A DNA stretch of 64,000 nucleotides from Corynebacterium freiburgense (GTDB lineage: Bacteria; Actinomycetota; Actinomycetes; Mycobacteriales; Mycobacteriaceae). The notes under the pieces are model-generated. The model was not told where the DNA came from, did no database searches, and saw only the letters and a program-made list of their open reading frames with translations. A program made the position numbers and the translations under genes. Positions 8,538 to 18,179 of this stretch are shown in pieces. Every line of letters starts with the position of its first letter. The first letter of the stretch is position 1. Where the stretch lies: contig NZ_CP047355.1 in assembly GCF_030408815.1 (NCBI RefSeq), forward strand, positions 2,170,001-2,234,000. Direction: 5' to 3'.

Positions 8538-9449
8538 TTAGAACCCGAGTCGGCCCAATGCCTTTGGATCAGACTGCCAATTTTTAAGCACCTTAATCCT
8601 TAAATCAAGGTAAATATTTTGGCCAAGCAACGCAATGATTTCTTTTCGCGCATTATGAATAATCCGCCCCATTCGGCGATTATCTTTACCCAAAAGGATT
8701 GATTTTTGTCCAGGACGCTCCACATAAATCACGGCATGTACATCGAGTACGCCTTCGCGTTCTTCATTAGGGATAACTTCATCGATTTCCACAGCAACGG
8801 AGTGTGGCAATTCATCTTTCAGCCCACTTAATGCCGCTTCACGAATCAGTTCGGCCATACGGGTATTTGTATCATCATCCGTAATGTGATCATCTGGATA
8901 GAATTTTGGCCCTTCCGGCAAGAGCGAGGTCATTACATCTAACAGTACGTCTATTTGCTCATTTTTCTTGGCGGATACCGGAACTACCTCGCATTCTCCA
9001 CCTAAGAGTTCATGCAATGCCATAAGCTGCTCGGCGATTTGATCACGAGAAACTTTATCCACTTTGGTGACCACACCCATAAGTTTGGTTTTGGGAGCGG
9101 CATTTCGCACGGCATCTAAAATCCACCGATCACCGGGACCGATTTTTTCATCGGCTGGTACGGTAAGCGCAATAAGGTCTACATCGGCATAGGTATCTTT
9201 CACTATTTCATTTAGGCGCTCGCCAAGCAGCGTGCGGGGGCGGTGCAATCCGGGAGTATCCACCACAATAATTTGGGCATTTTCTCGGTGAACAATTCCG
9301 CGAATTGGATGCCGTGTGGTTTCGGGCTGATCCGCAGTAATTGCAATCTTCTCCCCCACCAGGGCATTTGTAAGTGTTGATTTGCCGGTATTTGGTCGAC
9401 CTACAAAACTTACAAATCCAGATCGAAAGCCCTCGGGCGTATTGAACAT
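8538..9449 (-). CDS. era: GTPase Era
   Basis: Ribosome-associated GTPase needed for 16S rRNA maturation and 30S assembly. GTPase motifs in order are G1 GRPNTGKST (about residue 17), the switch segment PETTRHPIRG, G3 VVDTPG and G4 TKVDK. A C-terminal KH domain contains the AVIYVERPGQKSILLGKD region. The frame extends to 9488, but I chose ATG 9449 because AAGGA sits just upstream and the longer form would run into the preceding gene, which ends at 9460. That gives 303 residues, normal for Era. The 11-base gap to the CBS-domain gene indicates one transcript. Confidence 0.95.
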   Translation of the reverse strand: MFNTPEGFRSGFVSFVGRPNTGKSTLTNALVGEKIAITADQPETTRHPIRGIVHRENAQIIVVDTPGLHRPRTLLGERLNEIVKDTYADVDLIALTVPADEKIGPGDRWILDAVRNAAPKTKLMGVVTKVDKVSRDQIAEQLMALHELLGGECEVVPVSAKKNEQIDVLLDVMTSLLPEGPKFYPDDHITDDDTNTRMAELIREAALSGLKDELPHSVAVEIDEVIPNEEREGVLDVHAVIYVERPGQKSILLGKDNRRMGRIIHNARKEIIALLGQNIYLDLRIKVLKNWQSDPKALGRLGF

Positions 9450-9459
9450 TTTTTCGTCC

Positions 9460-10764
9460 TTAGTGTTGTTCGGTGGGGTGCACTTCAACGGTTACTGTAG
9501 TCATCCGCATTCGGCCGCGACGATCACGCTGCCCCGCTGCCACAAGTGTCATTCCATGGGTTTCCACCGTGGATCCCGGAAGCGGGACTCGGCCAAGTTC
9601 TAATGCCAGGAGACCACCCACAGTATCCACTTCCTCAGTAATATCTTCTTCGAATGAGATTTCTATTCCACAGGATTCTTCAATAAGTTCCACAAGCTCA
9701 TCAAGGGACAACCTTGATACCACTCGGAATATCCGCTCATCCAATTGTTCAATCGGGGCAATTTCCGCAGCATCATATTCATCTGCGATTTCACCCACAA
9801 TTTCTTCCAGAATATCTTCAATGGAAATTAAACCAGCAATGCCGCCGTATTCATCGACCAACATGGCAATATGATTTCGGTGCACTTGCATTTCATGCAA
9901 GAGATCGTCAAGGCTTTTTGAATCCGGCACAAATGTGGCTTTGCGCATTACATCACTTACCCGGACACTTTGCCCACCATCAGTCGCATGGTAGGTGAGC
10001 TGCACCAAATCTTTCAAATAAACTACGCCAACAATATCGTCCACGTTTTCTCCAATAACCGGGATTCTGGAGTGTCCAGAACGGACACATAGCGCTGTTG
10101 CGTGTCCTGCAGTTTTATCTTGTTCGATCCATACCATTTCTGGGCGCGGCACCATTACGGAACGCGCGGTCGTTGAAGCAAGATCAAACACCGACTGAAT
10201 CATACGGCGTTCTTCTACTTCGACTATGCCGTGTTCTTGCGCGATATCCACCATCTCACGCAGTTCATGCTCATTGGCAAACGGGCCATCGCGAAATCCC
10301 TGGCCAGGCGCGAGTTTATTGCCCACCCAAATAAGGAGTCGGGCGACCGGTCCCAACACAAATGCAAGTACGGAAAGAATCATTGCTGATTGCAATGACA
10401 CGGTATATGGATTTTGCCTACCAATAGTTCGGGAATACACACCAACAACCACAAAGGTCACCAATGTAAGTACCACAATGGCAATCAATAATGCCATGGA
10501 TTCAGAGGCAAAAAGGTGGTACGCCAATGCCGTTGTAAGCACGGCACCAACGGATTCCAGAAGGGTGCGGAGCAATACTAGGAGATTAATGTGTTCGGCA
10601 CGGCGATCAAGTACTCGAAGTAGTGTTGCTGCACCTGGATGTTCATCTTTTACTAGTTCTTCGACCCGAGTGCGGGAAATTGAGGCAACGGCAGACTCCA
10701 CGGTGCCAAGCGCTCCGGAAAGGATAAGGGCTGCGGCGGCACCGAGTCCTAGAAGTACCTCCAT
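9460..10764 (-). CDS. DUF21/CBS-pair/CorC transporter-associated membrane protein (HlyC/CorC family)
   Basis: A 434-residue member of the CNNM/CorC family, members of which act in magnesium or cobalt efflux. Residues 1 to about 160 form the DUF21 region with three or four hydrophobic segments and the conserved SRTRVEELV stretch. Two CBS repeats follow (around VMVPRPEMVWIEQD...RIPVIGENVDDIVGVVYLKDL and VPDSKSLDDLLHEMQ...VDEYGGIAGLISIEDILEEIVGEI). A CorC_HlyC domain ends the protein (VSRLSLDELVELIEE...). Its stop abuts era and its start overlaps the ybeY stop, the usual place for this family in actinobacteria. Older annotation as hemolysin has no support here. Confidence 0.9.
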   Translation of the reverse strand: MEVLLGLGAAAALILSGALGTVESAVASISRTRVEELVKDEHPGAATLLRVLDRRAEHINLLVLLRTLLESVGAVLTTALAYHLFASESMALLIAIVVLTLVTFVVVGVYSRTIGRQNPYTVSLQSAMILSVLAFVLGPVARLLIWVGNKLAPGQGFRDGPFANEHELREMVDIAQEHGIVEVEERRMIQSVFDLASTTARSVMVPRPEMVWIEQDKTAGHATALCVRSGHSRIPVIGENVDDIVGVVYLKDLVQLTYHATDGGQSVRVSDVMRKATFVPDSKSLDDLLHEMQVHRNHIAMLVDEYGGIAGLISIEDILEEIVGEIADEYDAAEIAPIEQLDERIFRVVSRLSLDELVELIEESCGIEISFEEDITEEVDTVGGLLALELGRVPLPGSTVETHGMTLVAAGQRDRRGRMRMTTVTVEVHPTEQH

Positions 10765-11339
10765 TAGTTTGGTTCACCTACCGCGGGCAGAGAACCGCCG
10801 GTGGTTGGCGGGGCGTCGTCACGATCAGCGGCGCTTGGAAACGCCTCTGGGCCAGATGGCTTCGGTTCGTATGCTCCGCCTGAGTCATACCAAGCTGCTA
10901 ATAGCTCATTTTGCAGCGCGAACATTTCTTGTTCATCGGCTGGATCTTCATGATCGTAGCCCAATAAGTGCAGGCAACCATGGATAGTTAGTAGCGCTAA
11001 TTCATGCCCAAGGGAGTGGCGGGCTTTTTCGGCTTGGCGGGCAGCAAATTCCGGGCAGAGCACAATATCCCCGAGCATTGCTGGCCCTATTTCCGGACCA
11101 TCTGGCCGCCCTGAGCCTGGTGTGAGCTCATCCATTGGGAAACTCATTACATCCGTTGGCCCCTCAAGGTCCAGCCAACGTACATGCAAGTCCGCAATGG
11201 TATCTAGGTCCACAATATGGATTGAGGCTTCCGCATCGCGGTGAATATCCATTGCATTGAGTGCAAAGGTTGCTACGTTAATAAGGGCTTCTTCGTTTAC
11301 TCCTTCGTAGCCGGATTCATTAAACACCTCAATGGTCAT
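10764..11339 (-). CDS. ybeY: Endoribonuclease YbeY, rRNA maturation factor
   Basis: Zinc-dependent endoribonuclease of 16S rRNA 3'-end processing and ribosome quality control. The signature [13 protein letters not shown] (His-x3-His-x5-His) is present in the second half. The strictly conserved N-terminal strands lead into [19 protein letters not shown]. The 191 residues exceed the usual 150-180 because of a Pro/Ala/Gly-rich acidic tail after about residue 150. It starts one base from the phoH stop and overlaps the next gene. Confidence 0.95.
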   Translation of the reverse strand: MTIEVFNESGYEGVNEEALINVATFALNAMDIHRDAEASIHIVDLDTIADLHVRWLDLEGPTDVMSFPMDELTPGSGRPDGPEIGPAMLGDIVLCPEFAARQAEKARHSLGHELALLTIHGCLHLLGYDHEDPADEQEMFALQNELLAAWYDSGGAYEPKPSGPEAFPSAADRDDAPPTTGGSLPAVGEPN

Positions 11340-12316
11340 TATTTGTCCTTTTCGTATTGCTCGTAAGCATCTACGATAGCGCCCACTAAACTATGACGCA
11401 CAACATCTTCAGAAGTGAGTTCGCTAAAATGCACGCCATCCACGCCGCGAAGAATATGGCGCACAAGCCGCAGACCGGATTTTTGGCCGCCAGGTAAATC
11501 TATTTGGGTAATATCCCCGGTGACCACCATTTTAGACCCAAAACCTAGCCGGGTTAGAAACATTTTCATTTGCGCAGCGGTAGTATTCTGCGCTTCATCT
11601 AAAATAATAAATGCATCATTTAATGTTCGTCCCCGCATATAGGCTAATGGCGCAACTTCAACGATGCCGGCTTCCATAAGTTTTGGAATAATTTCCGGCT
11701 CGACCATATCACGTAAAGCATCATGTAGTGGTCGTAGATAGGGGTCGATTTTATCGTTAAGCGTACCGGGAAGAAAACCGAGTTTTTCACCGGCTTCCAC
11801 CGCCGGGCGGGTAAGAATAATCCTATTGACCTGCTTGGTTTGTAATGCCTGCACGGCCTTTGCCATAGCCAGATATGTTTTACCGGAGCCAGCAGGACCT
11901 AAACCAAACACAATCGTATTGTTATCTATGGCATCAACATAGTGTTTTTGCCCAAGAGTTTTTGCCCGTACGGTTTTTCCACGGCGGGTAACAATATCTG
12001 CGGCAAGCACTTCCCGCACAGAATGCGGGGATTCAATAGTGACAATATTAACGGCATTTTTTACGGTTGCCGGGCTAATTACATGGCCGCGTCGGGCAAT
12101 AGCCTGGAGTTCATCAAGGGTTTTTTTCGCTCGCGAAACTTCATGGGCTGGGCCAGTGAGCGTCACCTTGGTTCCACGGATAAAAATATCGCAGGCAAGT
12201 TGGTTTTCTAAGACACGCAAGTTTTCATCGGCGGTGCCCAGGATTGTTTGAGCGTGCTCTTCATCCAGTTGGTAAAGTTCGGTAAAAATTTCGGTGGTTT
12301 TATTGTAAATGGCCAA
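11339..12316 (-). CDS. phoH: PhoH-family ATPase
   Basis: A cytoplasmic P-loop ATPase that co-occurs with ybeY and is thought to act in RNA metabolism. Walker A is in [14 protein letters not shown] and Walker B in FIILDEAQN, with a KH-like N-terminal part ([18 protein letters not shown]). The open frame continues to 12442, but that would overlap rsmE. I chose the TTG at 12316, preceded by AAGGA five bases upstream, giving 325 residues, normal for the family. Confidence 0.93.
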   Translation of the reverse strand: MAIYNKTTEIFTELYQLDEEHAQTILGTADENLRVLENQLACDIFIRGTKVTLTGPAHEVSRAKKTLDELQAIARRGHVISPATVKNAVNIVTIESPHSVREVLAADIVTRRGKTVRAKTLGQKHYVDAIDNNTIVFGLGPAGSGKTYLAMAKAVQALQTKQVNRIILTRPAVEAGEKLGFLPGTLNDKIDPYLRPLHDALRDMVEPEIIPKLMEAGIVEVAPLAYMRGRTLNDAFIILDEAQNTTAAQMKMFLTRLGFGSKMVVTGDITQIDLPGGQKSGLRLVRHILRGVDGVHFSELTSEDVVRHSLVGAIVDAYEQYEKDK

Positions 12317-12344
12317 AGTATTCCTTTTCGTTTTGAGCCATAGG

Positions 12345-13085
12345 TTACCAGCGTTGCGTAAGCACTCCGAGTGCGGCAAGTGCAGCGAATGCGGCACTGG
12401 CGGTGCGCAATACCTGCGGGCCAAGCACCACTGCACGTGCACCAGCTTCGGTGAAACGTTCGACTTCGTCGGGGCTTAGGCCGCCTTCCGGGCCGACCAC
12501 CAAAATCACTTCTTCCACGTCAGCGTATTGCAGGCTCGCAAAAGGCACCGAAGACTCCTCATGGAGCAACACCGCAATTCCATTGCAGTTTCGAATAAGC
12601 GCTTCAATATCCTTTGTGCTTGCCAAGTCCGCTATTTCCGGCACATCCAACCTACGTGATTGCTTGGCGGAAGCCAAGGCTTGATTCCGCCATTTTGCCA
12701 CGCCTTTCTGTGCTTTCTGCCCCCATTTGGCGATGCACCGTTCAGCCTGCCATGGCACAATACGGTCCACGCCGCCTTGGGTGGCCAGATCGACCGCCAA
12801 TTCAGAACGCTCAGATTTCGGCAATGCCTGTACAAGTGTTACCCGAGGCCTTAGCGCTTGCTTTTCGACGCCTCGCTCCACCACAAATTGCAGAGTATCT
12901 TTACCGCTGCCACCCGTCACCGTCACAATAACGCCATGCCCGCGACCGTCGATAAGCATGCATTGTTCCCCCTGCCCTAAGCGTTGAACCGCCAGGGCAT
13001 GCCGAGCCTCCGGGCCCTGCAATACCGCAGCGGAACCTGGGGCTGGCAGCGGGCCGGAAGACCACAGAAATACTGGAAGCGACAT
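12345..13085 (-). CDS. rsmE: 16S rRNA (uracil-1498-N3)-methyltransferase RsmE
   Basis: SPOUT-class enzyme that methylates U1498 of 16S rRNA with S-adenosylmethionine. The 246-residue length is standard. The N-terminal PUA-like part has HALAVQRLGQGEQCMLIDG. The knotted C-terminal domain has the cofactor-binding LVVGPEGGLSPDEVE and VLGPQVLRTASA motifs. It overlaps the dnaJ2 stop by a few bases and precedes phoH by 28 bases. Confidence 0.95.
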   Translation of the reverse strand: MSLPVFLWSSGPLPAPGSAAVLQGPEARHALAVQRLGQGEQCMLIDGRGHGVIVTVTGGSGKDTLQFVVERGVEKQALRPRVTLVQALPKSERSELAVDLATQGGVDRIVPWQAERCIAKWGQKAQKGVAKWRNQALASAKQSRRLDVPEIADLASTKDIEALIRNCNGIAVLLHEESSVPFASLQYADVEEVILVVGPEGGLSPDEVERFTEAGARAVVLGPQVLRTASAAFAALAALGVLTQRW

Positions 13086-14212
13086 TAGCGGCGGAATCGA
13101 CTCCGCAATCGACTAAATAAGCTTTCCTCTTCTTTCTGCATATCCTGAATCCGCACTTTTTCCTGTCGGTGTGCACGCAGCTTTTGCAAATGCTCCTTGG
13201 ATTGTGAATCCAAATCCTTCGGAATAATCACATCCATATGGGCCACAATGTCGCCTGCACCTTCGGCACGCAAATGCGGCATACCCGCACCCTGCAAGTG
13301 TACCCGCTCCCCAGGCTGTGTGCCTGGCGCAACCTGGAACTTCACCTGTTCACCAGATAGCGAAGGAACCTCAAACTCCGTACCCAGCGCGGCATCCACC
13401 ATAGGCACCCTCACCGTTACATGCAGATTATCGCCTTCCCGCGTAAACACTGGGTGTGGCATGGTTGTAATCTCCACATATAAATCGCCTGCGGGACCGC
13501 CGCCATGCCCAACTTCACCCTGGCCAGCCATTCGAATGCGCATACCATCGCTAATACCGGCAGGTACGTTCACTACTAAATCACGACGCGCTTTTACGCG
13601 GCCATCGCCATGGCATTTCGTACAGGGATCATCGATAATTTCGCCGAATCCCTGACACGCCGGACATGGCCGGGAAGTCATTACATTACCTAAAAATGAA
13701 CGCTGCACTTCCTGGATTTCACCAGTCCCATGGCAATGTCCACAGGTATGCGGACGAGCCTTCGATTCCGACCCTGTCCCCTCACAACGATCACACAGCA
13801 CCGCGGTATCCACAGTAATATTCTTTTTGACGCCGCTAAATGCTTCTTCCAGCGTAATTGCGGCGCGCAACAAGGCATCATCACCCGGTTGCACACGCGA
13901 ACGCGGGCCACGAGACTGCGCACCACCAAAAAATGCGCCAAAAATATCTTCGAAGCCACTAAAGCCGCCGAAGCCACCGCCTGGGCTCGCCGATTGTTCC
14001 ATTGGATCCCCGCCCAAATCAACAATCCGACGCTTTTCCGGCGTAGTTAAAACCTCGTAGGCCAAAGTGACCTCACGGAACTTCTCTGCCGCTTCAGCAG
14101 TATCATTCACATCCGGGTGATACTTCCGCGCGAGGCGTCGATACGCCTTTTTAATTTCGGTATCCGTCGCGGACTTTTCAACTCCGAGAATGCCGTAATA
14201 ATCACGAGCCAC
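13085..14212 (-). CDS. dnaJ2: Chaperone DnaJ (DnaJ2 type)
   Basis: Hsp40 co-chaperone of DnaK. The J domain (residues 1-70) holds the HPD motif in KYHPDVN. A Gly/Phe-rich stretch follows (PGGGFGGFSGFED). The four zinc-binding CxxCxGxG repeats are complete: CDRCEGTG, CGHCHGTG, CPACQGFG, CTKCHGDG. The C-terminal substrate-binding domains follow and the total is 375 residues. It lies just after hrcA and not next to dnaK, the usual position of the second corynebacterial/mycobacterial dnaJ. Confidence 0.96.
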   Translation of the reverse strand: MARDYYGILGVEKSATDTEIKKAYRRLARKYHPDVNDTAEAAEKFREVTLAYEVLTTPEKRRIVDLGGDPMEQSASPGGGFGGFSGFEDIFGAFFGGAQSRGPRSRVQPGDDALLRAAITLEEAFSGVKKNITVDTAVLCDRCEGTGSESKARPHTCGHCHGTGEIQEVQRSFLGNVMTSRPCPACQGFGEIIDDPCTKCHGDGRVKARRDLVVNVPAGISDGMRIRMAGQGEVGHGGGPAGDLYVEITTMPHPVFTREGDNLHVTVRVPMVDAALGTEFEVPSLSGEQVKFQVAPGTQPGERVHLQGAGMPHLRAEGAGDIVAHMDVIIPKDLDSQSKEHLQKLRAHRQEKVRIQDMQKEEESLFSRLRSRFRR

Positions 14213-14266
14213 GGTGTTCCACTAACTCCCTTATGAACCATTCAATCAACGTCAAGGCATTGTAGC

Positions 14267-15265
14267 CTATTGGCCGGCAAGTACCCGACCTACATATTGT
14301 GCAACAGCAGATACCTTCGACATTGTTCCCGAATAATCCATATAATTCGGGCCCACAACGCCCATGCCACCAAACGTAGCACCTGGTGCACCATAACCTG
14401 CAGCAACCACGGCGGCACCCCGCAGCTCTTCATCCCCAATGGAAACCTTTACCTGCCCCACATTTTGCGCACTAGACAAAAGCTTTAACACCACAACCTG
14501 CTCCTCAAGTGCTTCCACTACACCCGGCAACCCGGTTGGAAACAAATGAGACGCCCCCGAAAGAATCAGCCGGTCATTCGGCGCCTCAACCAAAGTTTCA
14601 ATCAACACCGTGGCACAGCGAATCGCAGCATTCCGTAAATCAAACGGGGCGTCGACAGCCATATCCGCCATAGCCACACTCGCATCACTTAAAGTCTTCC
14701 CCGCAAGCCTGGCATTCAAAGCGTCGCGCAACCGCACCACTTTCTCCGGACCTAATTGCTCATCTAGCTCAACATTCCGCTGATCCACCCGGCCAGTATC
14801 CGTAATAAGCACCAATAGCAATCGCGTTGGCGTTAATTCCACCACCTCACAATGCCGCACCCGAGAAACCTTTAAAGTAGGCAATTGCACTACGGCAGCC
14901 TGGCGAGTCAGCTGGCTCAACAATTGCACACTACGGCGCAGTACATCCTCCAAATCCACCCCCTGATCAAGGAATGCAAGAATCGCACGGCGCTCCGCCT
15001 TAGATAGAGGCTTAATTTCATGGATTGAATCCACAAACGCCCGGTATCCCTTCTCAGTTGGAATCCGCCCCGAACTTGCGTGCTGCTGAACGATATAGCC
15101 CTCCGATTCCAACACCGCCATATCATTCCGAATGGTCGCCGAACTCACCCCCAAATTATGCCGATCAACCAATGACTTCGAGCCCACCGGCTCCTGAGAG
15201 GCAATGTAATCCGCCACAATGGCGCACAACACCTTATAACGTCGCTGCTCAGTGGCACTAGACAC
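14267..15265 (-). CDS. hrcA: Heat-inducible transcription repressor HrcA
   Basis: Represses groE-type heat-shock genes by binding CIRCE. I chose the GTG at 15265: it has a perfect AGGAGG six bases upstream and gives [20 protein letters not shown], the usual HrcA beginning. The winged helix is in [20 protein letters not shown], followed by [23 protein letters not shown]; the GAF-like sensor domain fills the rest of the 332 residues. It is the first gene of a ten-gene minus-strand run. I see no CIRCE repeat in the 90 bases before it, so autoregulation is not evident. Confidence 0.95.
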   Translation of the reverse strand: MSSATEQRRYKVLCAIVADYIASQEPVGSKSLVDRHNLGVSSATIRNDMAVLESEGYIVQQHASSGRIPTEKGYRAFVDSIHEIKPLSKAERRAILAFLDQGVDLEDVLRRSVQLLSQLTRQAAVVQLPTLKVSRVRHCEVVELTPTRLLLVLITDTGRVDQRNVELDEQLGPEKVVRLRDALNARLAGKTLSDASVAMADMAVDAPFDLRNAAIRCATVLIETLVEAPNDRLILSGASHLFPTGLPGVVEALEEQVVVLKLLSSAQNVGQVKVSIGDEELRGAAVVAAGYGAPGATFGGMGVVGPNYMDYSGTMSKVSAVAQYVGRVLAGQ

Positions 15266-15334
15266 CCAAAACCTCCTAACAGACACAAGACCCGAAACCT
15301 CAGTCTACCCATCCAGCAAACTTACCCCCGAGAG

Positions 15335-15353
15335 CAAGGCTAACCTAACCTAT
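15335..15353 (+). promoter_or_regulatory. DtxR-like iron box before the methyltransferase
   Basis: Aligned with the 19-base palindrome TTAGGTTAGCCTAACCTAA bound by DtxR, 14 positions match, including the whole block CCTAACCTA (15344-15352). It ends four bases before the start codon and overlaps any possible promoter, so iron-dependent repression is a reasonable inference. Confidence 0.6.
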
Positions 15354-15357
15354 ATAT

Positions 15358-16158
15358 ATGGACACTGTCTCCCACACTCTTTTCTATCCACTCTTTGGCC
15401 GCGCCCAAGCAGCCCACAATTGGCCAGAACTCTTTCAAGACCCCTGGGCCATAAAAGCTGAAGAAATAGGAAAAGCCGAAGGCACCCCGGCCAAAGCCAT
15501 GGAAGGATTCCCCGTGGCAGTCTACGGAATACGCCACCAAATCACCGTGTTTGAAGCAAAACGCTATCTGCGCGAACATCCAGGTGCAGCAATCGTCAAT
15601 ATCGGATGCGGCCTTGACACCCTCACCCTTGATCTCAAAGATGAAGACTGCACCATATACAACCTTGACCTGCCAGAGGTAATAGAAGCCCGAAGCCGGT
15701 GGATCACCAAAGCCCCCAATGAACACGACCTCCCCTACTCTGCTACCGACCACACCTGGATGAACCACGTAAACAATACCAACGGCATGTTCGCCATCGC
15801 CGCTGGCGTAATGTATTACCTCCAGGTAGAAGAAGGCAAAGCACTGATTGCTGAAATGGCCAAACGATTCCCAGGCGGACGCTTTAGTTTTGACAATGAA
15901 TCCCCCACTGTCATCGGATTCAGCGAAAAATCCATCGCAAAACAAGGAACACCTTGCGCCATGCCCTTCCGCATCAAAGATCCCTATGAACCTAAAACAT
16001 GGAGCGACCGAATCACCAACTACGAAATCGAATTCAACCTACTCAACTACCTCCCACCGAGCCAACGCAAAGCATTACCCTTAGGGCACCGGATCGGATT
16101 CGGATTCTTTGAAAAAATCAAAGGAATGTACCAAGTGAACATGGACTTTGCGGACTGA
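15358..16158 (+). CDS. SAM-dependent O-methyltransferase, leucine carboxyl methyltransferase/TcmP-like family
   Basis: A 266-residue class I methyltransferase. The SAM-binding motif I is IVNIGCGLDTLTLDL, with the acidic YNLDLPEVIEAR (motif II) about 25 residues on; both resemble the LCM/PPM family, including polyketide O-methyltransferases. Later parts (FAIAAGVMYYL, KRFPGGRFSFDNES) fit the same fold. There is no ribosome site before the ATG, so a leaderless message or a later start is possible. The gene stands alone, divergent from hrcA and directly behind a DtxR-like box, so a role in iron or siderophore chemistry is an attractive but unproven inference. Substrate unknown. Confidence 0.8.
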   Translation: MDTVSHTLFYPLFGRAQAAHNWPELFQDPWAIKAEEIGKAEGTPAKAMEGFPVAVYGIRHQITVFEAKRYLREHPGAAIVNIGCGLDTLTLDLKDEDCTIYNLDLPEVIEARSRWITKAPNEHDLPYSATDHTWMNHVNNTNGMFAIAAGVMYYLQVEEGKALIAEMAKRFPGGRFSFDNESPTVIGFSEKSIAKQGTPCAMPFRIKDPYEPKTWSDRITNYEIEFNLLNYLPPSQRKALPLGHRIGFGFFEKIKGMYQVNMDFAD

Positions 16159-16584
16159 TAGAGAAATGGGTTGGGCTTGGGCCTTTTGCTTGAACTCTTC
16201 ATTGGGGTGACTAAAGTACCCGCATTGCAATATCTACAGTCGCAATGAACTTTCCAGCGGTGAGTATATAAAATTTCCAGTACTTCGTATTGTGTCAATT
16301 ATTGTGACACAATACGTCCCCTAAATTTACGAGTCTGAATTGTTTAAAATCTTTTAGAATGAGGTCACAATGATTTAGTACTTGCCGTCAAAGCAGTCAC
16401 ACACTGACATTTAATTTACAATATTTCAAATCAAAATCGTGAATAAAACAAATAACTGCAGCTTTTCATATCATGATATGAGCAACCCTGTTAGCGTTTA
16501 AGTAGACCGATTTATATGTTTGTAGCGCAACCTTGCTTTCACTAATTTACGTTTCAAAAACACATCCTATGGATAGGAAACGAT
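16159..16584. other. AT-rich intergenic region with two palindromes
   Basis: No gene in 426 bases, clearly richer in A/T than the neighbouring genes. It holds a 12-base perfect inverted repeat, CGTATTGTGTCA / TGACACAATACG (16286-16297 / 16305-16316, 7-base spacer), and a 16-base perfect palindrome, TCATATCATGATATGA (16466-16481), about 100 bases before the next start codon. The first could be a terminator lacking a T-run or an operator; the second looks like a dimer-binding operator. Confidence 0.7.
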
Positions 16585-16908
16585 ATGAGTAAAGATAAAA
16601 CAAAGCTCTTTTCGTATCGCCTATACTCTTGTTCGGCTGTACTGCTTGGCATGGGTTTTACCTGGCTTTTTGTGTCTTGGTATCGCTCCGCGGTGATGAA
16701 TGCTGTTGGTACTTGGGGTAATTCCTTGCTTGCAGGTGTTGGTATTGGGGCAGGTTTCGCTTTGGCTTATTACGCCGCCTGCGTGCAGGGTACGGAGACG
16801 CGGGAACACGCGGCCAAGTTGAAATTTGTGTCTATTGCGCTTGGTTTTGGTTGTTTTGCGCTCATTACAGTTGCAATAGCAATCACAACGGGGGCGTTAT
16901 CTCTGTAG
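16585..16908 (+). CDS. Small membrane protein, 107 aa
   Basis: Not recognised. The protein begins with a basic stretch (MSKDKTKLFSYR) and has three predicted membrane segments: about residues 14-32 (CSAVLLGMGFTWLFVSW), 45-66 (SLLAGVGIGAGFALAYYAACV) and 80-104 (VSIALGFGCFALITVAIAI). AGGAAA precedes the ATG. The gene sits alone after an AT-rich region with a perfect palindrome, which suggests regulated expression. No domain is evident; it may be lineage-specific. Confidence 0.7.
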   Translation: MSKDKTKLFSYRLYSCSAVLLGMGFTWLFVSWYRSAVMNAVGTWGNSLLAGVGIGAGFALAYYAACVQGTETREHAAKLKFVSIALGFGCFALITVAIAITTGALSL

Positions 16909-17000
16909 GAGTGTGATGAACCGTCGCTGCCGTATCATCTCGTGGGTTATTATCCGGAATACCTAGCATTCCTGCGATGTTTACAGCCTCGCCAACACAA

Positions 17001-18179
17001 TCAGCGTCCCTCTTTTTCATCTCCGATAATAATGTCGGTAATTATCCCATCGGCTAAGAGTCTCCCCTTGGGAGCTAATGCAATTGCATCACCGTGGTGA
17101 AGTAGTAGCCCCTGGTCACAGTATTGTTTCACCACTGCAAGTGCCCCTTGACCAAACATTTCAATGGGTAGGCCTTCGCGTAGGCGCATCCCGAGCATTA
17201 TGCGTTCTATTCGTCGATCGGCAGCGGTGAGTGTTTCGGTTTCTTGGATTGGCAGCTCATCTCCCATACATAAGGCCGTATAGCGTGCCGGGTGTTTTAC
17301 GTTATAGAAGCGGGTGTGGTCGATATGGGAATGCGCACCTGGCCCTGCACCCCACCAGTTTCCATCGCGCCAGTATCCGAGGTTGTGTTGGCATTCACCT
17401 CCTGGTTTTGCCCAGTTGGAAACTTCGTACCATTCGAATCCAGCTTCACGTAGCCGGGCGTCGATAATGTTGTAGCGCTCGGCGAGGACGTCTTCATCTG
17501 GGTTGGGAATTTCGCCGCGGCGAACTTTGCGGGCCATAGCGGTTCCGTCTTCCACAATGAGTGAGTATGCGGAAACGTGGTCTACATTGGTGGAAAGGAT
17601 CGCTTCAAGGGTGGCTTCCACATCCTCATTCGTTTCGCCGGGTGTTCCATAAATCATGTCCAGGTTGATGTGGTTAAATCCGGCGGCTTGTGCTTCGGCA
17701 GCAGCAGCGAGTGCGCGCCCTGGGGTGTGGCGGCGTTCCAAAACACGGAGTACGTGGGGTGCGGCGGATTGCATGCCTAGGGAGATTCGGGTGAACCCGC
17801 CGGCGCGTAATGCTTCAAAGAATTCGGGTGAGGTGGATTCGGGGTTGGCTTCGGTGGTGATTTCGGCACCTGGGGCGATCCCAAAGGTGTCGCGAATGTA
17901 AGAAAGTATTTCTACCAGGCGGGTTCCAAGCATAGATGGGGTGCCGCCACCAATAAAGATAGTGTCGGCCGGCCCTCCACCAAGGATCCCTTCACCAGGG
18001 CCGACTCCAACTCGGCCCCCACCTGCCGCCATAGTAAGCTCGGCGCGGAGTGCTTTAAGGTATTCCTCCGGCGAGTTTGGGTTGCCTAGTTCACCTGGCG
18101 TGTAGGTGTTAAAGTCGCAATATCCGCAGCGTGATGCACAGAATGGGACGTGGATATATACCCCGAAGGGGGCCGTCAT
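17001..18179 (-). CDS. hemW: Radical SAM heme chaperone HemW (HemN-like)
   Basis: Radical SAM protein that binds heme and delivers it to target enzymes; formerly called oxygen-independent coproporphyrinogen oxidase. The iron-sulfur motif is C14-x3-C18-x2-C21 followed by DF, so the extra Cys of true HemN (CxxxCxxCxC) is absent, as in HemW. The GGGTPS motif and the HemN C-terminal domain (ERIMLGMRLREGLP) are present in 392 residues. An insert of Gly-rich sequence follows residue 50. It overlaps the upstream gene by ATGA. Confidence 0.93.
   Translation of the reverse strand: MTAPFGVYIHVPFCASRCGYCDFNTYTPGELGNPNSPEEYLKALRAELTMAAGGGRVGVGPGEGILGGGPADTIFIGGGTPSMLGTRLVEILSYIRDTFGIAPGAEITTEANPESTSPEFFEALRAGGFTRISLGMQSAAPHVLRVLERRHTPGRALAAAAEAQAAGFNHINLDMIYGTPGETNEDVEATLEAILSTNVDHVSAYSLIVEDGTAMARKVRRGEIPNPDEDVLAERYNIIDARLREAGFEWYEVSNWAKPGGECQHNLGYWRDGNWWGAGPGAHSHIDHTRFYNVKHPARYTALCMGDELPIQETETLTAADRRIERIMLGMRLREGLPIEMFGQGALAVVKQYCDQGLLLHHGDAIALAPKGRLLADGIITDIIIGDEKEGR

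Noticed and set aside
10226..10987. 253-codon plus-strand frame opposite the CBS-protein and ybeY genes
   Set aside because: Antisense shadow, rich in Arg/Ser/Thr, no motifs; the minus-strand genes have full family signatures.
15266..15357. CIRCE element expected before hrcA
   Set aside because: I looked for TTAGCACTC-N9-GAGTGCTAA and found no convincing match in this gap.
15340..15945. 201-codon minus-strand frame opposite the methyltransferase
   Set aside because: It lies entirely antisense to a gene with clear SAM motifs, has Cys/Phe/Gly-biased sequence and no ribosome site.
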